21,065 nucleotides of DNA. Origin: Pseudomonadota bacterium (GTDB taxonomy: Bacteria; Pseudomonadota; Gammaproteobacteria; Acidiferrobacterales; Acidiferrobacteraceae). The notes beneath the pieces were generated by a model. That model worked only from the letters and a program-made list of their open reading frames with translations. It searched no databases and was not told the origin of the DNA. Below, in pieces: positions 1-6,802 of this stretch. The DNA lies in assembly GCA_021795255.1 (NCBI GenBank), contig JAJYPQ010000022.1, forward strand, positions 1-21,065, in the 5' to 3' direction. Numbering within the stretch: position 1 is the stretch's first letter; the number at the start of each line of letters is the position of its first letter. Both the position numbers and the translations under genes were made by a program.

Positions 1-75
1 AAAGCCCCGCACTCATTTTGCGGAAACCGGCGGCTCGGAAAAGAGTCTATGTAACTTCTTGATAGGGCTGGGATA

Positions 76-126
<51 letters not shown>

Positions 127-263
127 AGAAAATGGCTCATCCATTCGCCTCTATGCGTTTCGGTTCATCCTAAGACGCTAATACACAAAGAAATCTTGCG
201 CACCGACGCGCACGCAGACGCAGCGAACTTACTCACCGTTACAGCATAATTACAGCACAACGA
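127..263. other. non-coding element end next to the att site
   Basis: No gene is seen between the tRNA fragment and the stop of the first gene. Two short related words, CTCATCC near 136 and TTCATCC near 163, could be arm-type recombinase sites, but the match is weak. Nothing else is recognisable. Confidence 0.3.
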
Positions 264-1154
264 TCACTTGAATGACTTGAGTAATCGGCTTACGTGGGGC
301 TGGGATAACCCCGCTCGGGTGGCGATCTCCGACTGCCGCAGCCCGCTGTCTGCCAGCGCTCGGATGCGGCGCAGTTTTGCCGCGCTCACTTGGCTGGGCC
401 GACCACCGCCACGCGCCCGCCGGCCGCCTTCGGCGCGCGATTCGCGGGCTTCATGAAAAAAGTCCGCGTCGACTAGGGCGCGCGATGCGGCATATGTGGC
501 GCGATCATCACGGCCGGTCGCGGTGGCATGCTTCTCCCAGTCCGCCAAGGACGAGGCACCCAAGGCCTCATCAGCAGCAGGGGCGTTGCCGGGAGGAGGA
601 CGTGCTTCACGCCGCCGCAGCCTGTAGCGCCGACCTAGCGACTGGACCCCGCCCGCCCATAGGACCAAACGCTTGGCGCGACGCCAGCCAGAAGTACCGG
701 GGGCGTGCTGCGCGCACACGTGCAGATGTGCGGGCACCTCCGGGCACTCGGGGTCTCGCATCTCCACGTACCGCCGGGCAGACCGGGGACAAAAGAAACA
801 AGGGGGAAGGGTGGACGTCGGTTTACGTGGGGCTGGAATCCTTGCTCTGATGTGCGCAGCCAGGGTGACAAAAAAACGCCGAGCCACCCAATAGTCTGCC
901 TCACGAGCGCCCGGCGCCGTCTCCTCGAGTAGCCACGCCAGATCGAGACGTTCGGGGATATCCATAATGGGGGTCAGGGCCTTCTTGGTATCCACCAATC
1001 CCGCCTGACAGAAAACGACGGCTCGTACCCACGCCGGCCAGGCCGCCTCGTCGTCCATAAGGAGACGGACCCTCCGCGCCACTAGAGATGGAGAAGGCTC
1101 CGCCCCCCGCGTGCGGCGCAAAACTTTTGCGATGGTTTCTGCGTTGTCGTTCAT
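264..1154 (-). CDS. hypothetical protein with Cys/His cluster and C-terminal HTH
   Basis: 296 residues; the family is not recognised. Residues 119-150 hold a possible zinc site (C119, C122, C137, C147, H150). The last 35 residues (about 262-296) look like a resolvase-type helix-turn-helix, with the pattern RQSEIATRAGLSQPHVSRLL. The middle is Arg/Ala-rich and probably flexible. The ATG start is preceded by GAGGG at suitable distance. It is transcribed divergently from the AlpA-like gene, and the short intergenic region carries an inverted repeat, so a role as DNA-binding regulator of the left end of the element is plausible. This is inference from the HTH and the position only. Confidence 0.7.
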   Translation of the reverse strand: MNDNAETIAKVLRRTRGAEPSPSLVARRVRLLMDDEAAWPAWVRAVVFCQAGLVDTKKALTPIMDIPERLDLAWLLEETAPGAREADYWVARRFFVTLAAHIRARIPAPRKPTSTLPPCFFCPRSARRYVEMRDPECPEVPAHLHVCAQHAPGTSGWRRAKRLVLWAGGVQSLGRRYRLRRREARPPPGNAPAADEALGASSLADWEKHATATGRDDRATYAASRALVDADFFHEARESRAEGGRRARGGGRPSQVSAAKLRRIRALADSGLRQSEIATRAGLSQPHVSRLLKSFK

Positions 1155-1173
1155 ACATAACCCTCATGGTCAG

Positions 1174-1200
1174 TGTACCCATTTTATTGCCATCGGTACA
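1174..1200. promoter_or_regulatory. inverted repeat in divergent promoter region
   Basis: TGTACC (1174-1179) and its complement GGTACA (1195-1200) are 21 bp apart start to start, two helical turns. They sit between the divergent starts at 1154 and 1239. This geometry suits a dimeric repressor controlling both genes; no binding protein is identified. Confidence 0.35.
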
Positions 1201-1238
1201 GCACCATCATGCCGGCACGGTATCTCGGAGGCATAGAC

Positions 1239-1499
1239 ATGCATGACCATGAAACCATCGCCGCCGCTCCGGCGTCAGCGCCGCGGTTGTTACGGCTGCC
1301 AGATGTCGCCGGCCGTGTTGCGCTGTCTCCGCGCATGGTGCAGAAAATGGCGGCCGCCGGGACCTTCCCGCAGCCGCTGCGTATCGGCCGCGCTGTCCGT
1401 TGGCGGGAGGCCGACGTTACTGACTGGATCGTTGATGGGTGGAGTAGTGGGGCGGCACGTACCGGCCGACCCCGCCGGGGGGCCGGGGGTGCCCAATGA
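1239..1499 (+). CDS. AlpA/excisionase-like HTH regulator
   Basis: 86 residues. Residues about 17-64 match the MerR-like wing-helix fold of AlpA and excisionase proteins, with a leading LRLPDVAGRVALSPRMVQK helix pair and the closing RIGRAVRWREADVTDWI strand and helix. These small proteins activate integrase genes or act as recombination directionality factors, which fits a location near the att site. I chose the ATG at 1239 because GGAGG lies 8 bases upstream; a longer reading from 1173 has no such site. The stop overlaps the next start by four bases (ATGA), so it is probably translated together with the genes downstream. Confidence 0.8.
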   Translation: MHDHETIAAAPASAPRLLRLPDVAGRVALSPRMVQKMAAAGTFPQPLRIGRAVRWREADVTDWIVDGWSSGAARTGRPRRGAGGAQ

Positions 1500-1852
1500 G
1501 CATGCAAACTAAAAATCATGGGCATCGCGGGGTTGTGGTGGGGTTTGTGGATGACATCTTTCCCGAAAATTGGGCGGATTTTCTGGACATCCCAAACTGG
1601 CCTGAGACCTCATCCATGCCCGTCTGCGGGGTCGGCCCCGCACGATGGTGGCAGCTCGCCCGGCATGCCCGCACCATCCAGGAACGGGTCGTCTGTGAGT
1701 TATTAGCCGAGGGGCACAGCGCGGCCGAGGTCGGGGAGGCGTTTAAGTCTCCCCTTACTGCCACTCGAGTCAGGCAGGTCGCCGTTGGCGTTTACCAGAG
1801 GGTTGTTAGGCCGGACCCTCAGGGCGACATGTTTCCAGGGGGTGACCTGTGA
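1496..1852 (+). CDS. hypothetical small protein, HTH-like C-terminal half
   Basis: 118 residues, not recognised. The second half (about residues 58-100) is helical and reads like a helix-turn-helix, with AAEVGEAFKSPLTATRVRQ resembling a turn plus recognition helix. The first half is rich in aromatic residues (VDDIFPENWADFLDIPNWP). The start overlaps the stop of the AlpA-like gene (ATGA) and the stop overlaps the GTG start of the CHC2 gene (GTGA), so it is embedded in a tightly coupled operon. A DNA-binding role is a guess. Confidence 0.65.
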   Translation: MSMQTKNHGHRGVVVGFVDDIFPENWADFLDIPNWPETSSMPVCGVGPARWWQLARHARTIQERVVCELLAEGHSAAEVGEAFKSPLTATRVRQVAVGVYQRVVRPDPQGDMFPGGDL

Positions 1853-2316
1853 CCCCTGCACAAAAAATCCTGGAGCGCCTGGATGGCGTCCAGGGCCGGG
1901 AGGGCGGGCCCTGGATGGCTCGCTGCCCAGCACACCGGGATCGTCACCCCTCTTTACGTATCACAGAAAAACCGGATGGAGTAGTGCTGCTCTTTTGCCA
2001 CGCCGGCTGCGGTGCAGTGGACGTACTGGAGTCCGTGGGACTGACATTCTCGGACCTGTATCCAGATCGTAAATCGACGGCGGCGCCATCCCCAATACAG
2101 CGCGCCGCGGGGATGTCATTGCGCACTGTCGCGCACGCGGCGCTCGTCGTCGTGAATTTATGTAACGACGTTTCGCGCGGAAAAATCGTTTCAGAGAAAC
2201 AGATGGCCTTAGCAATAGACCTAGCCAATGAGATCAACCGCGCCATGGCCGCTGCGGGCCTGCGCCCTGAGGTTGTGCCAAGGGGTTGGGGCAAGGAACG
2301 GAGGGCGCGGGGATGA
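1849..2316 (+). CDS. CHC2 zinc-finger (primase-type) protein
   Basis: 155 residues from a GTG start that overlaps the previous stop. Residues 25-70 match the CHC2 zinc-binding domain of DnaG-type primases: CPAHRDRHPSLRI, then FCHAGCGAVDVL and GLTFSDLYP. The usual Toprim catalytic domain is missing; the remaining 80 residues are a helical tail of unknown role. It therefore cannot be a complete primase. In mobile elements, CHC2 proteins often lie directly before a RepA-like ATPase, as here. It may recruit or guide priming at the origin, or be the remnant of a split primase. The stop overlaps the next start (ATGA). Confidence 0.75.
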   Translation: MTPAQKILERLDGVQGREGGPWMARCPAHRDRHPSLRITEKPDGVVLLFCHAGCGAVDVLESVGLTFSDLYPDRKSTAAPSPIQRAAGMSLRTVAHAALVVVNLCNDVSRGKIVSEKQMALAIDLANEINRAMAAAGLRPEVVPRGWGKERRARG

Positions 2317-3302
2317 GCAATCTCCAGACCGTCACCGCCGCGGACCTTATTTCAGGCCCCGCAGCTCCCCAGGTCGACTTCGTGTTACCTGGCCTGCCTG
2401 CCGGGCAAGCGGGCTTGCTCGTCGGCGCTGACGGCTCAGGCAAGTCCAACCTCGCCCTGCAGTACGCGCTCTCAGTCGCGTGCGGAATCCCCGTCGCAGG
2501 CGGACTTCTGCCTGCGCCCCGGGCTACTGGAAGGGTCTTATACCTGTGGGGAGAGGATGATGTCGACGAGGCGCATCGCCGTCTCGATGCGTGGTTGAGC
2601 ATCGCGGCCGCGCGCGGGGTCGATCCACATACGATCCGCAACGGTCTTGCTAACCTGGAATTCCATGCGCTGGACGGTGAGCGAATGCCACTCATGAAGG
2701 CGGGGCGACAGGACTCCGAGCCCCGACCCACCGAGCATGCCTCGACACTTTTGACCACTATGCAGGGCGCGCGGCTGACGATCATCGACCCCATGATCAT
2801 GTTCCATTCACTGTCCGAGGCCGATAACGGCCACCTGGACACCTTCATGCGCCTCCTGATCCGCATGGCTCGCCAAAGTGGTGGCGGCAGTGTCCTGGTC
2901 GTCCACCACACAGGCCAGGAAGCGATCCTGAATCGCCGAGACGACCACCAGTCCGGGCGTGGCGGAACGGCGCTGGCCGCCGCCTCACGGGCCGTCTGGG
3001 TGCTGCGGGGGATGAGCGAGGCCGAGGAGCAGGAGACGGGCCTGGAGCCGGGTTACGGGCGGGTGTGCTCCGGTCCAAAGATCAGCCGCGGACCGCGCCA
3101 GCCCGGGATGGCGCTGCGGATAACGGACGTGGGAGTGCCCTGGCTCAATCTCGAAGCGACTGAAAAACTGGCCGCAGCGCAGGGCGGGCGCAAACAAAAA
3201 CCCGCGCGTGCGGCGTCATCGCAGATCGATCACGGCCAGACGACCAAGGCGGCGGGTGGCGGTGGAGGAGGTAACGAAGATGAAATCGGCGACGACTGGT
3301 AA
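2313..3302 (+). CDS. RepA-like AAA ATPase (hexameric replicative helicase family)
   Basis: 329 residues. Walker A is GADGSGKS near residue 43; Walker B is LTIIDPMIMF, followed by the VLVVHHTG segment and a RGGTALAAASRAVWVL block, the order seen in RSF1010 RepA and the AAA_25 family. RepA of RSF1010 is a ring-shaped 5'-3' helicase of about 280 residues; this one is longer because of a basic, Gly-rich tail. I chose the ATG at 2313 because GGAGG stands 8 bases upstream and the start overlaps the CHC2 stop. The 3' end overlaps the next gene by 23 bases. It probably unwinds DNA at the candidate origin in and after the next gene. Confidence 0.8.
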   Translation: MSNLQTVTAADLISGPAAPQVDFVLPGLPAGQAGLLVGADGSGKSNLALQYALSVACGIPVAGGLLPAPRATGRVLYLWGEDDVDEAHRRLDAWLSIAAARGVDPHTIRNGLANLEFHALDGERMPLMKAGRQDSEPRPTEHASTLLTTMQGARLTIIDPMIMFHSLSEADNGHLDTFMRLLIRMARQSGGGSVLVVHHTGQEAILNRRDDHQSGRGGTALAAASRAVWVLRGMSEAEEQETGLEPGYGRVCSGPKISRGPRQPGMALRITDVGVPWLNLEATEKLAAAQGGRKQKPARAASSQIDHGQTTKAAGGGGGGNEDEIGDDW

Positions 3303-4218
3303 AGAGAAGACCGTTCTTTACAAGGATCGTCTAATGCCCACCACGACCGCGCTGCAGGCGCGACTGCAGATGTTTGAATCGACGCGCAGCCCCACCTGGC
3401 GCACGAGGGAAATAACAACACCGTGGGGCCAAGCGAAAGTCACGGGGCGGTTGGGAACCATGCACGCAGCCCTACTGGAAGCCATAATGTTTTTCGCCAT
3501 CAAGCAGCGGGATCTGGAAGGAGGAGGAGTGCAGGTCCTTGTGGACCCCTATGCGATCAGGACAGCGCTCGGTGAGCGCCGCGCAAGGGAGCGCGCCGGC
3601 GATAACGCCACCAAACAAAAGCGGCGGCGCGGGACAGCATGGGGCGGGTACAGCTCCACCGGAATCCGACATCTGGCAGAAGATCTGCGCATGGCCGCGA
3701 TCTCCCTCACAACATCGAGCGGCGAATGGATGCTCGACGGGCTTTTGTATCGGATTGAGGCCAGCAAAGCCATAGCGGGCACATCTGTTTGTGGAGAGCG
3801 GCGATTGTGGAAAATCACCTTGTCACCCACCACAGCCCGTCTTTTCCGCAAGGACCTGGCGCTGCACTACGATCCACGACCTATTGCCGCCCTCAGAAGC
3901 GGCGTGGCGGCATCGGCCGCGCGCTGGGTACTGACTCACCGCACCAGCCCGCCAGGCGGCTGGCACATCGACACGGTGCTGGCCGCCGTGGGTGCCGAGA
4001 CGGAGGGGGCGGCCGCACGCAATCGGCGGCGCGAGCTTAGAAAGGAGGCGGACGCGTTGGCGGCCTGCGGGGTGATAGTGGGCGGCGATCGCGTCAAAAA
4101 AACCGAGAGCGTGTTCTCCACGCCAACAGGCGTGCTCTCCACGCCAACAAAACTGGAGAGCGTGTTCTCCACGCCAACAGGCGTGCTCTCCACGCCAACA
4201 AAACCGGGGTGTGTTTAG
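3280..4218 (+). CDS. putative replication initiator (RepC-like)
   Basis: 312 residues. The start ATG at 3280 has a strong GGAGGAGG ribosome site and lies inside the end of the helicase gene. The body has the look of plasmid initiators: a first helix-rich domain (LLEAIMFFAIKQRDL, then VLVDPYAIRTALGE) and a second domain with ARWVLTHRTSPPGGWHIDTVLAAVGAE, resembling a winged helix. Exact family assignment rests on this pattern and on the helicase neighbour, as in the repA-repC pair of RSF1010. The C-terminus is odd: a 17-residue unit (ESVFSTPTGVLSTPTK plus one) occurs twice in tandem, encoded by the 51-bp DNA repeat. The tail may exist only because iterons were placed in coding sequence. Confidence 0.55.
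   Translation: MKSATTGKEKTVLYKDRLMPTTTALQARLQMFESTRSPTWRTREITTPWGQAKVTGRLGTMHAALLEAIMFFAIKQRDLEGGGVQVLVDPYAIRTALGERRARERAGDNATKQKRRRGTAWGGYSSTGIRHLAEDLRMAAISLTTSSGEWMLDGLLYRIEASKAIAGTSVCGERRLWKITLSPTTARLFRKDLALHYDPRPIAALRSGVAASAARWVLTHRTSPPGGWHIDTVLAAVGAETEGAAARNRRRELRKEADALAACGVIVGGDRVKKTESVFSTPTGVLSTPTKLESVFSTPTGVLSTPTKPGCV
4105..4206 (+). repeat. 51-bp tandem repeat with four iteron-like units
   Basis: Two near-identical 51-bp units (4105-4155, 4156-4206) each contain two copies of the 19-mer CGTG(T/C)TCTCCACGCCAACA, starting at 4110, 4131, 4161 and 4182. Spacing is 21, 30 and 21 bases. Each copy contains the dyad GCGTG-N5-CACGC. Direct repeats about two helical turns apart next to an initiator gene are the classic form of iterons bound by Rep proteins. 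The repeats are in frame with the initiator gene, period 17 codons. Confidence 0.7.
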
Positions 4219-4224
4219 GAGTTT

Positions 4225-4253
4225 CTAGGAGTCTCCATTTAGGAGACTCCTAG
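4225..4253. repeat. perfect 12-bp inverted repeat
   Basis: CTAGGAGTCTCC and its complement flank the 5-base loop ATTTA, just after the initiator stop. There is no T run, so a simple terminator is not favoured. TAGGAG also recurs as a direct repeat at 4216, 4226 and 4240. It may be part of the origin. Confidence 0.6.
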
Positions 4254-4256
4254 GAA

Positions 4257-4297
4257 GGAGCCAAGGGAAGGGGCCTCAAGCCCCTTCCCTTGGCTCC
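4257..4297. repeat. perfect 18-bp inverted repeat with 5-base loop
   Basis: GGAGCCAAGGGAAGGGGC is followed by CTCAA and its exact complement. It begins four bases after the previous palindrome. A hairpin this long next to iterons recalls the single-strand initiation sites (ssi) of RSF1010 oriV; a terminator for the rep operon is the alternative, although no T tract follows on either strand. Confidence 0.6.
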
Positions 4298-4315
4298 AAT
4301 GAACGTTACCGTATG

Positions 4316-4336
4316 CCCCCGCCTTTCTGGCGGGGG
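4316..4336. repeat. 8-bp GC-rich inverted repeat
   Basis: CCCCCGCC, loop TTTCT, GGCGGGGG. It lies in the gap between the convergent rep and stb operons and may stop transcription from either side, but no T run follows. The rest of 4337-4454 shows nothing recognisable. Confidence 0.45.
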
Positions 4337-4454
4337 TAGGGCAAAAGCGAAACCCCACCATGGGAAAGAAAATAAACTCACGCCATAGCCATTTAGGCTT
4401 GGCGGGAGCAGTTCATATATTGTCGATGGTCGCCAACAACCAGCAACCACTCGG

Positions 4455-5219
4455 TCATTTTTTCAAAACGACGCACACTCGGGCCGCTGGGCAGTTGGCT
4501 GGCGTGAAAGCGGAGGTGTTGTTCCACTGGAATTCTGCCTCCTTCCCGAAGTTTGCGACCAGCTCTGGCGGGCTCGCCGCCGGCCACCCCTTGGGCGCCA
4601 ACCGGTATCCCACCCAGCCGCCCACCAGGGCCATCACCAGACCGAAAGCAACGGCGGCCCCCATCACCCACCACTCCCCACGTCTGGCCTGCTCAGCGGC
4701 TTTCTGAGTGGCGAGCGTGGTTAATGCCGCTTGCCAGTCGGCGAGGATCGCTCCACGCTGCGCAGCGGCCGCCACAGGGAGGCTCGTGGCCGCCTTCTGG
4801 ATGGCCCGCGCGCCCTCTCCGGACGCGTGCTGGATTGCAGTGACAATCGCTTTTCCGATCTCAACAGTTTTATCCGCCAGGGCCGCAGAGAGAACAGCTT
4901 TGAGATCCGCTCCGGCGCGGACAGTTTGATCGTAGATCCCCTGTCCGACCTCCTGCGCTGCGGCCTCGATGCGCGCGGCGGCATCGGCCGCCCGCCCTGC
5001 AGCGGCCTCGGTCCCTGTCCGTTCATCACGAACATCAAGTAGAGTTTGGACCGCTGACCAAAGCGGATCAGTGGGGGTGATCCCGTGGTGGCTGGTGAGT
5101 TTCGCCATCGCGGGCGCGCGTGGGCCTAGCCGATCGAAAACCTCCTCCATTTGTGTTTGTGGAGGCGTGGCCCCAGAAGGGGCCTCCTCGTGTTGGTTCT
5201 CGAGAACGTCGTTACTCAT
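4455..5219 (-). CDS. membrane-anchored helical protein, third gene of stb-like operon
   Basis: 254 residues. About residues 60-180 are Ala-rich and strongly helical, possibly coiled coil, followed by one clear membrane segment (about 184-207, MGAAVAFGLVMALVGGWVGYRL) and a short C-terminal part. I chose the ATG at 5219, which overlaps the stop of the ParA-like gene and has GGAGG upstream. Sequence alone does not identify it; the position as third gene after an HTH protein and a ParA-like ATPase corresponds to stbC of R388, whose role is poorly known. It could tether the ATPase or the element to the membrane (inference). Confidence 0.6.
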   Translation of the reverse strand: MSNDVLENQHEEAPSGATPPQTQMEEVFDRLGPRAPAMAKLTSHHGITPTDPLWSAVQTLLDVRDERTGTEAAAGRAADAAARIEAAAQEVGQGIYDQTVRAGADLKAVLSAALADKTVEIGKAIVTAIQHASGEGARAIQKAATSLPVAAAAQRGAILADWQAALTTLATQKAAEQARRGEWWVMGAAVAFGLVMALVGGWVGYRLAPKGWPAASPPELVANFGKEAEFQWNNTSAFTPANCPAARVCVVLKK

Positions 5220-5979
5220 CTTTTCCTCCTTCTTCAAAGATGGGGGCCACAGCGGCCATGACCGCTCCATGCCAGCGAAACACAGACGCTTTGTCCAAGA
5301 TGTGCCATGCCTCGCAACCGGGGTATGGGGGTACGATCAGGCGCCCGACGCGACCTGGAGTCGCTTCCAGTTTTTTCAATGCTCCGCGGTTACCGAGCGC
5401 GGGGAACACGATCTCCCGCGCGCCGGCGGTCAGGACGGCGGCGCGGGCATCATGAGTCATCCACTCAAAAGAGTGTGGATCGCCCTTGTACGCCGGGAGG
5501 ATGATGAAGCGATTCTCCGGTTGGACGTGGCTCATCAGCCCTGAAGCGAAAGAGTCCGCCATCTCGTCCGTGGCGACACGATTTTTTTCCAGACAGTAGG
5601 ATGCGACCAGCCGATACCGCAGGGCGTCGGCGAGCGCACGCAGCAAGTCGCCCTGTGAGTCTAGCGTCTCCCCCGCCCCTGCCGGTAGATTGACCACCAC
5701 TCGGTCCGCGCTGGCTGACGACTCCAACCACTCCCCGAACGCCGCCAGGGCGTTCTCAGCGTCACCGGCTCTGTTTAATGACAGTGCCCCCACGGTCACA
5801 TTCGGATCGTTGATGTATCTCTGAGCTACGTCCGGCTGGGTGGGGTCCGCCTCGACGATCGCGACCTGCTGGCCATCTGCCAGTAGGGCTTCGGTGACAG
5901 CCAACGACATGTAGCTTTTTCCTACCCCGCCCTTTCCGCCGTGTGATACGAACAAGAGCTTTTCCTTTTGTGTGGTCAT
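5212..5979 (-). CDS. ParA/MinD-like ATPase, StbB-like
   Basis: 255 residues. The deviant Walker A box HGGKGGVGKS is at residues 13-22 and the switch segment VEADPTQPD follows near residue 43, both typical of ParA-type ATPases. The ATG at 5979 is preceded by GGAGG; a longer reading to 6012 has no ribosome site. The gene begins right after the stop of the HTH gene and its own stop overlaps the start of the membrane protein, so the three are one operon. In R388, StbB is a ParA-like ATPase with this neighbourhood, needed for conjugation and acting opposite to StbA on plasmid positioning. General partition ParA is the alternative. Confidence 0.8.
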   Translation of the reverse strand: MTTQKEKLLFVSHGGKGGVGKSYMSLAVTEALLADGQQVAIVEADPTQPDVAQRYINDPNVTVGALSLNRAGDAENALAAFGEWLESSASADRVVVNLPAGAGETLDSQGDLLRALADALRYRLVASYCLEKNRVATDEMADSFASGLMSHVQPENRFIILPAYKGDPHSFEWMTHDARAAVLTAGAREIVFPALGNRGALKKLEATPGRVGRLIVPPYPGCEAWHILDKASVFRWHGAVMAAVAPIFEEGGKDE

Positions 5980-5980
5980 G

Positions 5981-6286
5981 CTATTTCCCTCCAATCTGCG
6001 GTAGTGAATCAAAAGTTTTTTTGCCGCCCGCGGCTGCTGGCGCTGTAGGTGCGGCCACCTGTTGTTGCTGGCGTGCGGCTTGCTGGGGTGGCGGCTCCGG
6101 TAGTGGAATTTGTTCCGCAGCCCACTGGCACTTTCGGACCGCTTGACGCACGGCGTCCGCGCTCTGGATACCCAGCATCTGCGCGATGTCTCTCCATGTG
6201 AGGCCCGCGCGGCGGGCTTCTGTGATCGCTTCCTTGTACGGCGCGACCCGCGCGGTCATTCGTGTTGCCCTGTCATTAAGCGCCAT
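5981..6286 (-). CDS. small HTH DNA-binding protein, StbA-like
   Basis: 101 residues. The N-terminal half (about 12-55) contains a helix-turn-helix: EARRAGLTWRDIAQMLGI followed by DAVRQAVRKCQW as recognition helix. The rest is Pro/Gln/Ala-rich and probably disordered. The ATG at 6286 has GGAGGAAG upstream. In R388 the first gene of the operon, stbA, encodes an HTH protein that binds direct repeats upstream of its own gene, close to oriT. Here a phased repeat array lies 55-105 bases upstream. Identity as StbA is inferred from gene order, fold and array, not from a recognised sequence match. Confidence 0.65.
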   Translation of the reverse strand: MALNDRATRMTARVAPYKEAITEARRAGLTWRDIAQMLGIQSADAVRQAVRKCQWAAEQIPLPEPPPQQAARQQQQVAAPTAPAAAGGKKTFDSLPQIGGK

Positions 6287-6328
6287 ATTTCTTCCTCCGT
6301 TTGCGGGGCCAGCGTAGCGATACCCCAT

Positions 6329-6352
6329 CACTTATAGGGGCTCGACGAAAAT
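6329..6352 (-). promoter_or_regulatory. shared operator, copy 1 (before stbA-like gene)
   Basis: On the minus strand it reads ATTTTCGTCGAGCCCCTATA followed by AGTG. The block is almost identical to copies at 6757 and 9706. Here it may lie in the spacer of a promoter, with CTGACC as -35 and TATAAG as -10, separated by 17 bases. This suggests a repressor site overlapping the stb promoter. Confidence 0.65.
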
Positions 6353-6390
6353 CGGTCAGAGTCGCGATGTTTCGGTCGCCTGTCGGTGAG
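6342..6390. repeat. five-fold phased TCG direct repeat array
   Basis: Words starting TCG occur at 6342, 6352, 6362, 6372 and 6383: TCGACG, TCGGTC, TCGCGA, TCGGTC, TCGGTG. The 10-11 bp period puts all on one face of the helix. R388 StbA binds arrays of five 9-bp direct repeats with 2-bp spacers, an 11-bp period, at the equivalent place, so these are candidate binding sites for the StbA-like protein. Confidence 0.5.
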
Positions 6391-6527
6391 CCCAGATGAG
6401 TTGTGGTCTATAGCAGGTTGTAACGCGAGTGCATAGCGGTTGAACGACCGAGATTTACACGCTATTGGTCTGGTTGTGACCTCTTTTCACCGCGAAGTAC
6501 ACGGGAATGGACGCCCACCCGTGGGGT

Positions 6528-6564
6528 TGGCTAAGACACACCACCGCACCCTGGTGGGTGGTGT
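6528..6564 (-). other. candidate origin of transfer (oriT) with nic
   Basis: On the minus strand a 12-bp hairpin with one bulged base (6564 to 6538, right arm GGTGCGGTGGTGT) is followed at once by GTCTTAGCC. R388 has a hairpin ending GGTGCG followed by TATTGTCT/ATAGCCC. By analogy, nic would lie between 6534 and 6533. This polarity sends the stb operon in first and the relaxase gene last, as in R388. The call rests on pattern similarity only. Confidence 0.45.
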
Positions 6565-6648
6565 CCCCTCGCCGTGGGCTCGGTGCGGCCGAATGGCGTT
6601 GCGCGGCCCCATATTTTTCCTCTCACGTGGGGGTGGCTTTTGCCTTCC

Positions 6649-6668
6649 CCCCGGCCAGAAGGCCGGGG
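6649..6668. repeat. 8-bp perfect inverted repeat
   Basis: CCCCGGCC, loop AGAA, GGCCGGGG. No T run follows on either strand, so it is more likely a structural or protein-binding element of the transfer region than a terminator. Confidence 0.5.
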
Positions 6669-6716
6669 CATACGTAACGCCAGGGCTTCTCCAGCGGCCA
6701 GACCGTGGCTCATTGT

Positions 6717-6733
6717 TGGCCAAATATTGGCCA
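6717..6733. promoter_or_regulatory. palindromic operator upstream of relaxase gene
   Basis: TGGCCAA, ATA, TTGGCCA is a perfect 17-bp palindrome 70 bases before the relaxase start. It is a candidate repressor or relaxosome protein site. Confidence 0.45.
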
Positions 6734-6756
6734 GTTTTTGTCCAGGGTGCGGCGCC

Positions 6757-6790
6757 ATTTTCGTCGAGCCCCTGATAGTAGGAATATCAG
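6757..6790 (+). promoter_or_regulatory. shared operator, copy 2 (before relaxase), with dyad
   Basis: 6757-6780 reads ATTTTCGTCGAGCCCCTGAT followed by AGTA, oriented towards the relaxase gene. It ends in a second element, CTGATA (6772) and its complement TATCAG (6785) with a 7-base gap. GATAGT could be a -10 box, though no good -35 is seen. The ribosome site AGAGG follows at 6789-6793. Confidence 0.6.
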
Positions 6791-6802
6791 AGGATCGACC
6801 AT

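Noticed and set aside
2234..2911. 225-codon minus-strand frame opposite the helicase gene
   Set aside because: Shadow of the GC-rich helicase gene; Arg/Ser/Pro-rich and without motif.
4105..4206. CRISPR-like array
   Set aside because: Only four copies, gaps of 2-11 bases, in frame with the initiator gene and without cas genes; iterons explain it better.
6397..6420. GTCTATAGC at 6406-6414 as the nic site on the plus strand
   Set aside because: It matches R388 nic well, but no hairpin lies directly upstream and the strand polarity would send the relaxase gene first. Kept only as an alternative to the minus-strand site at 6534/6533.
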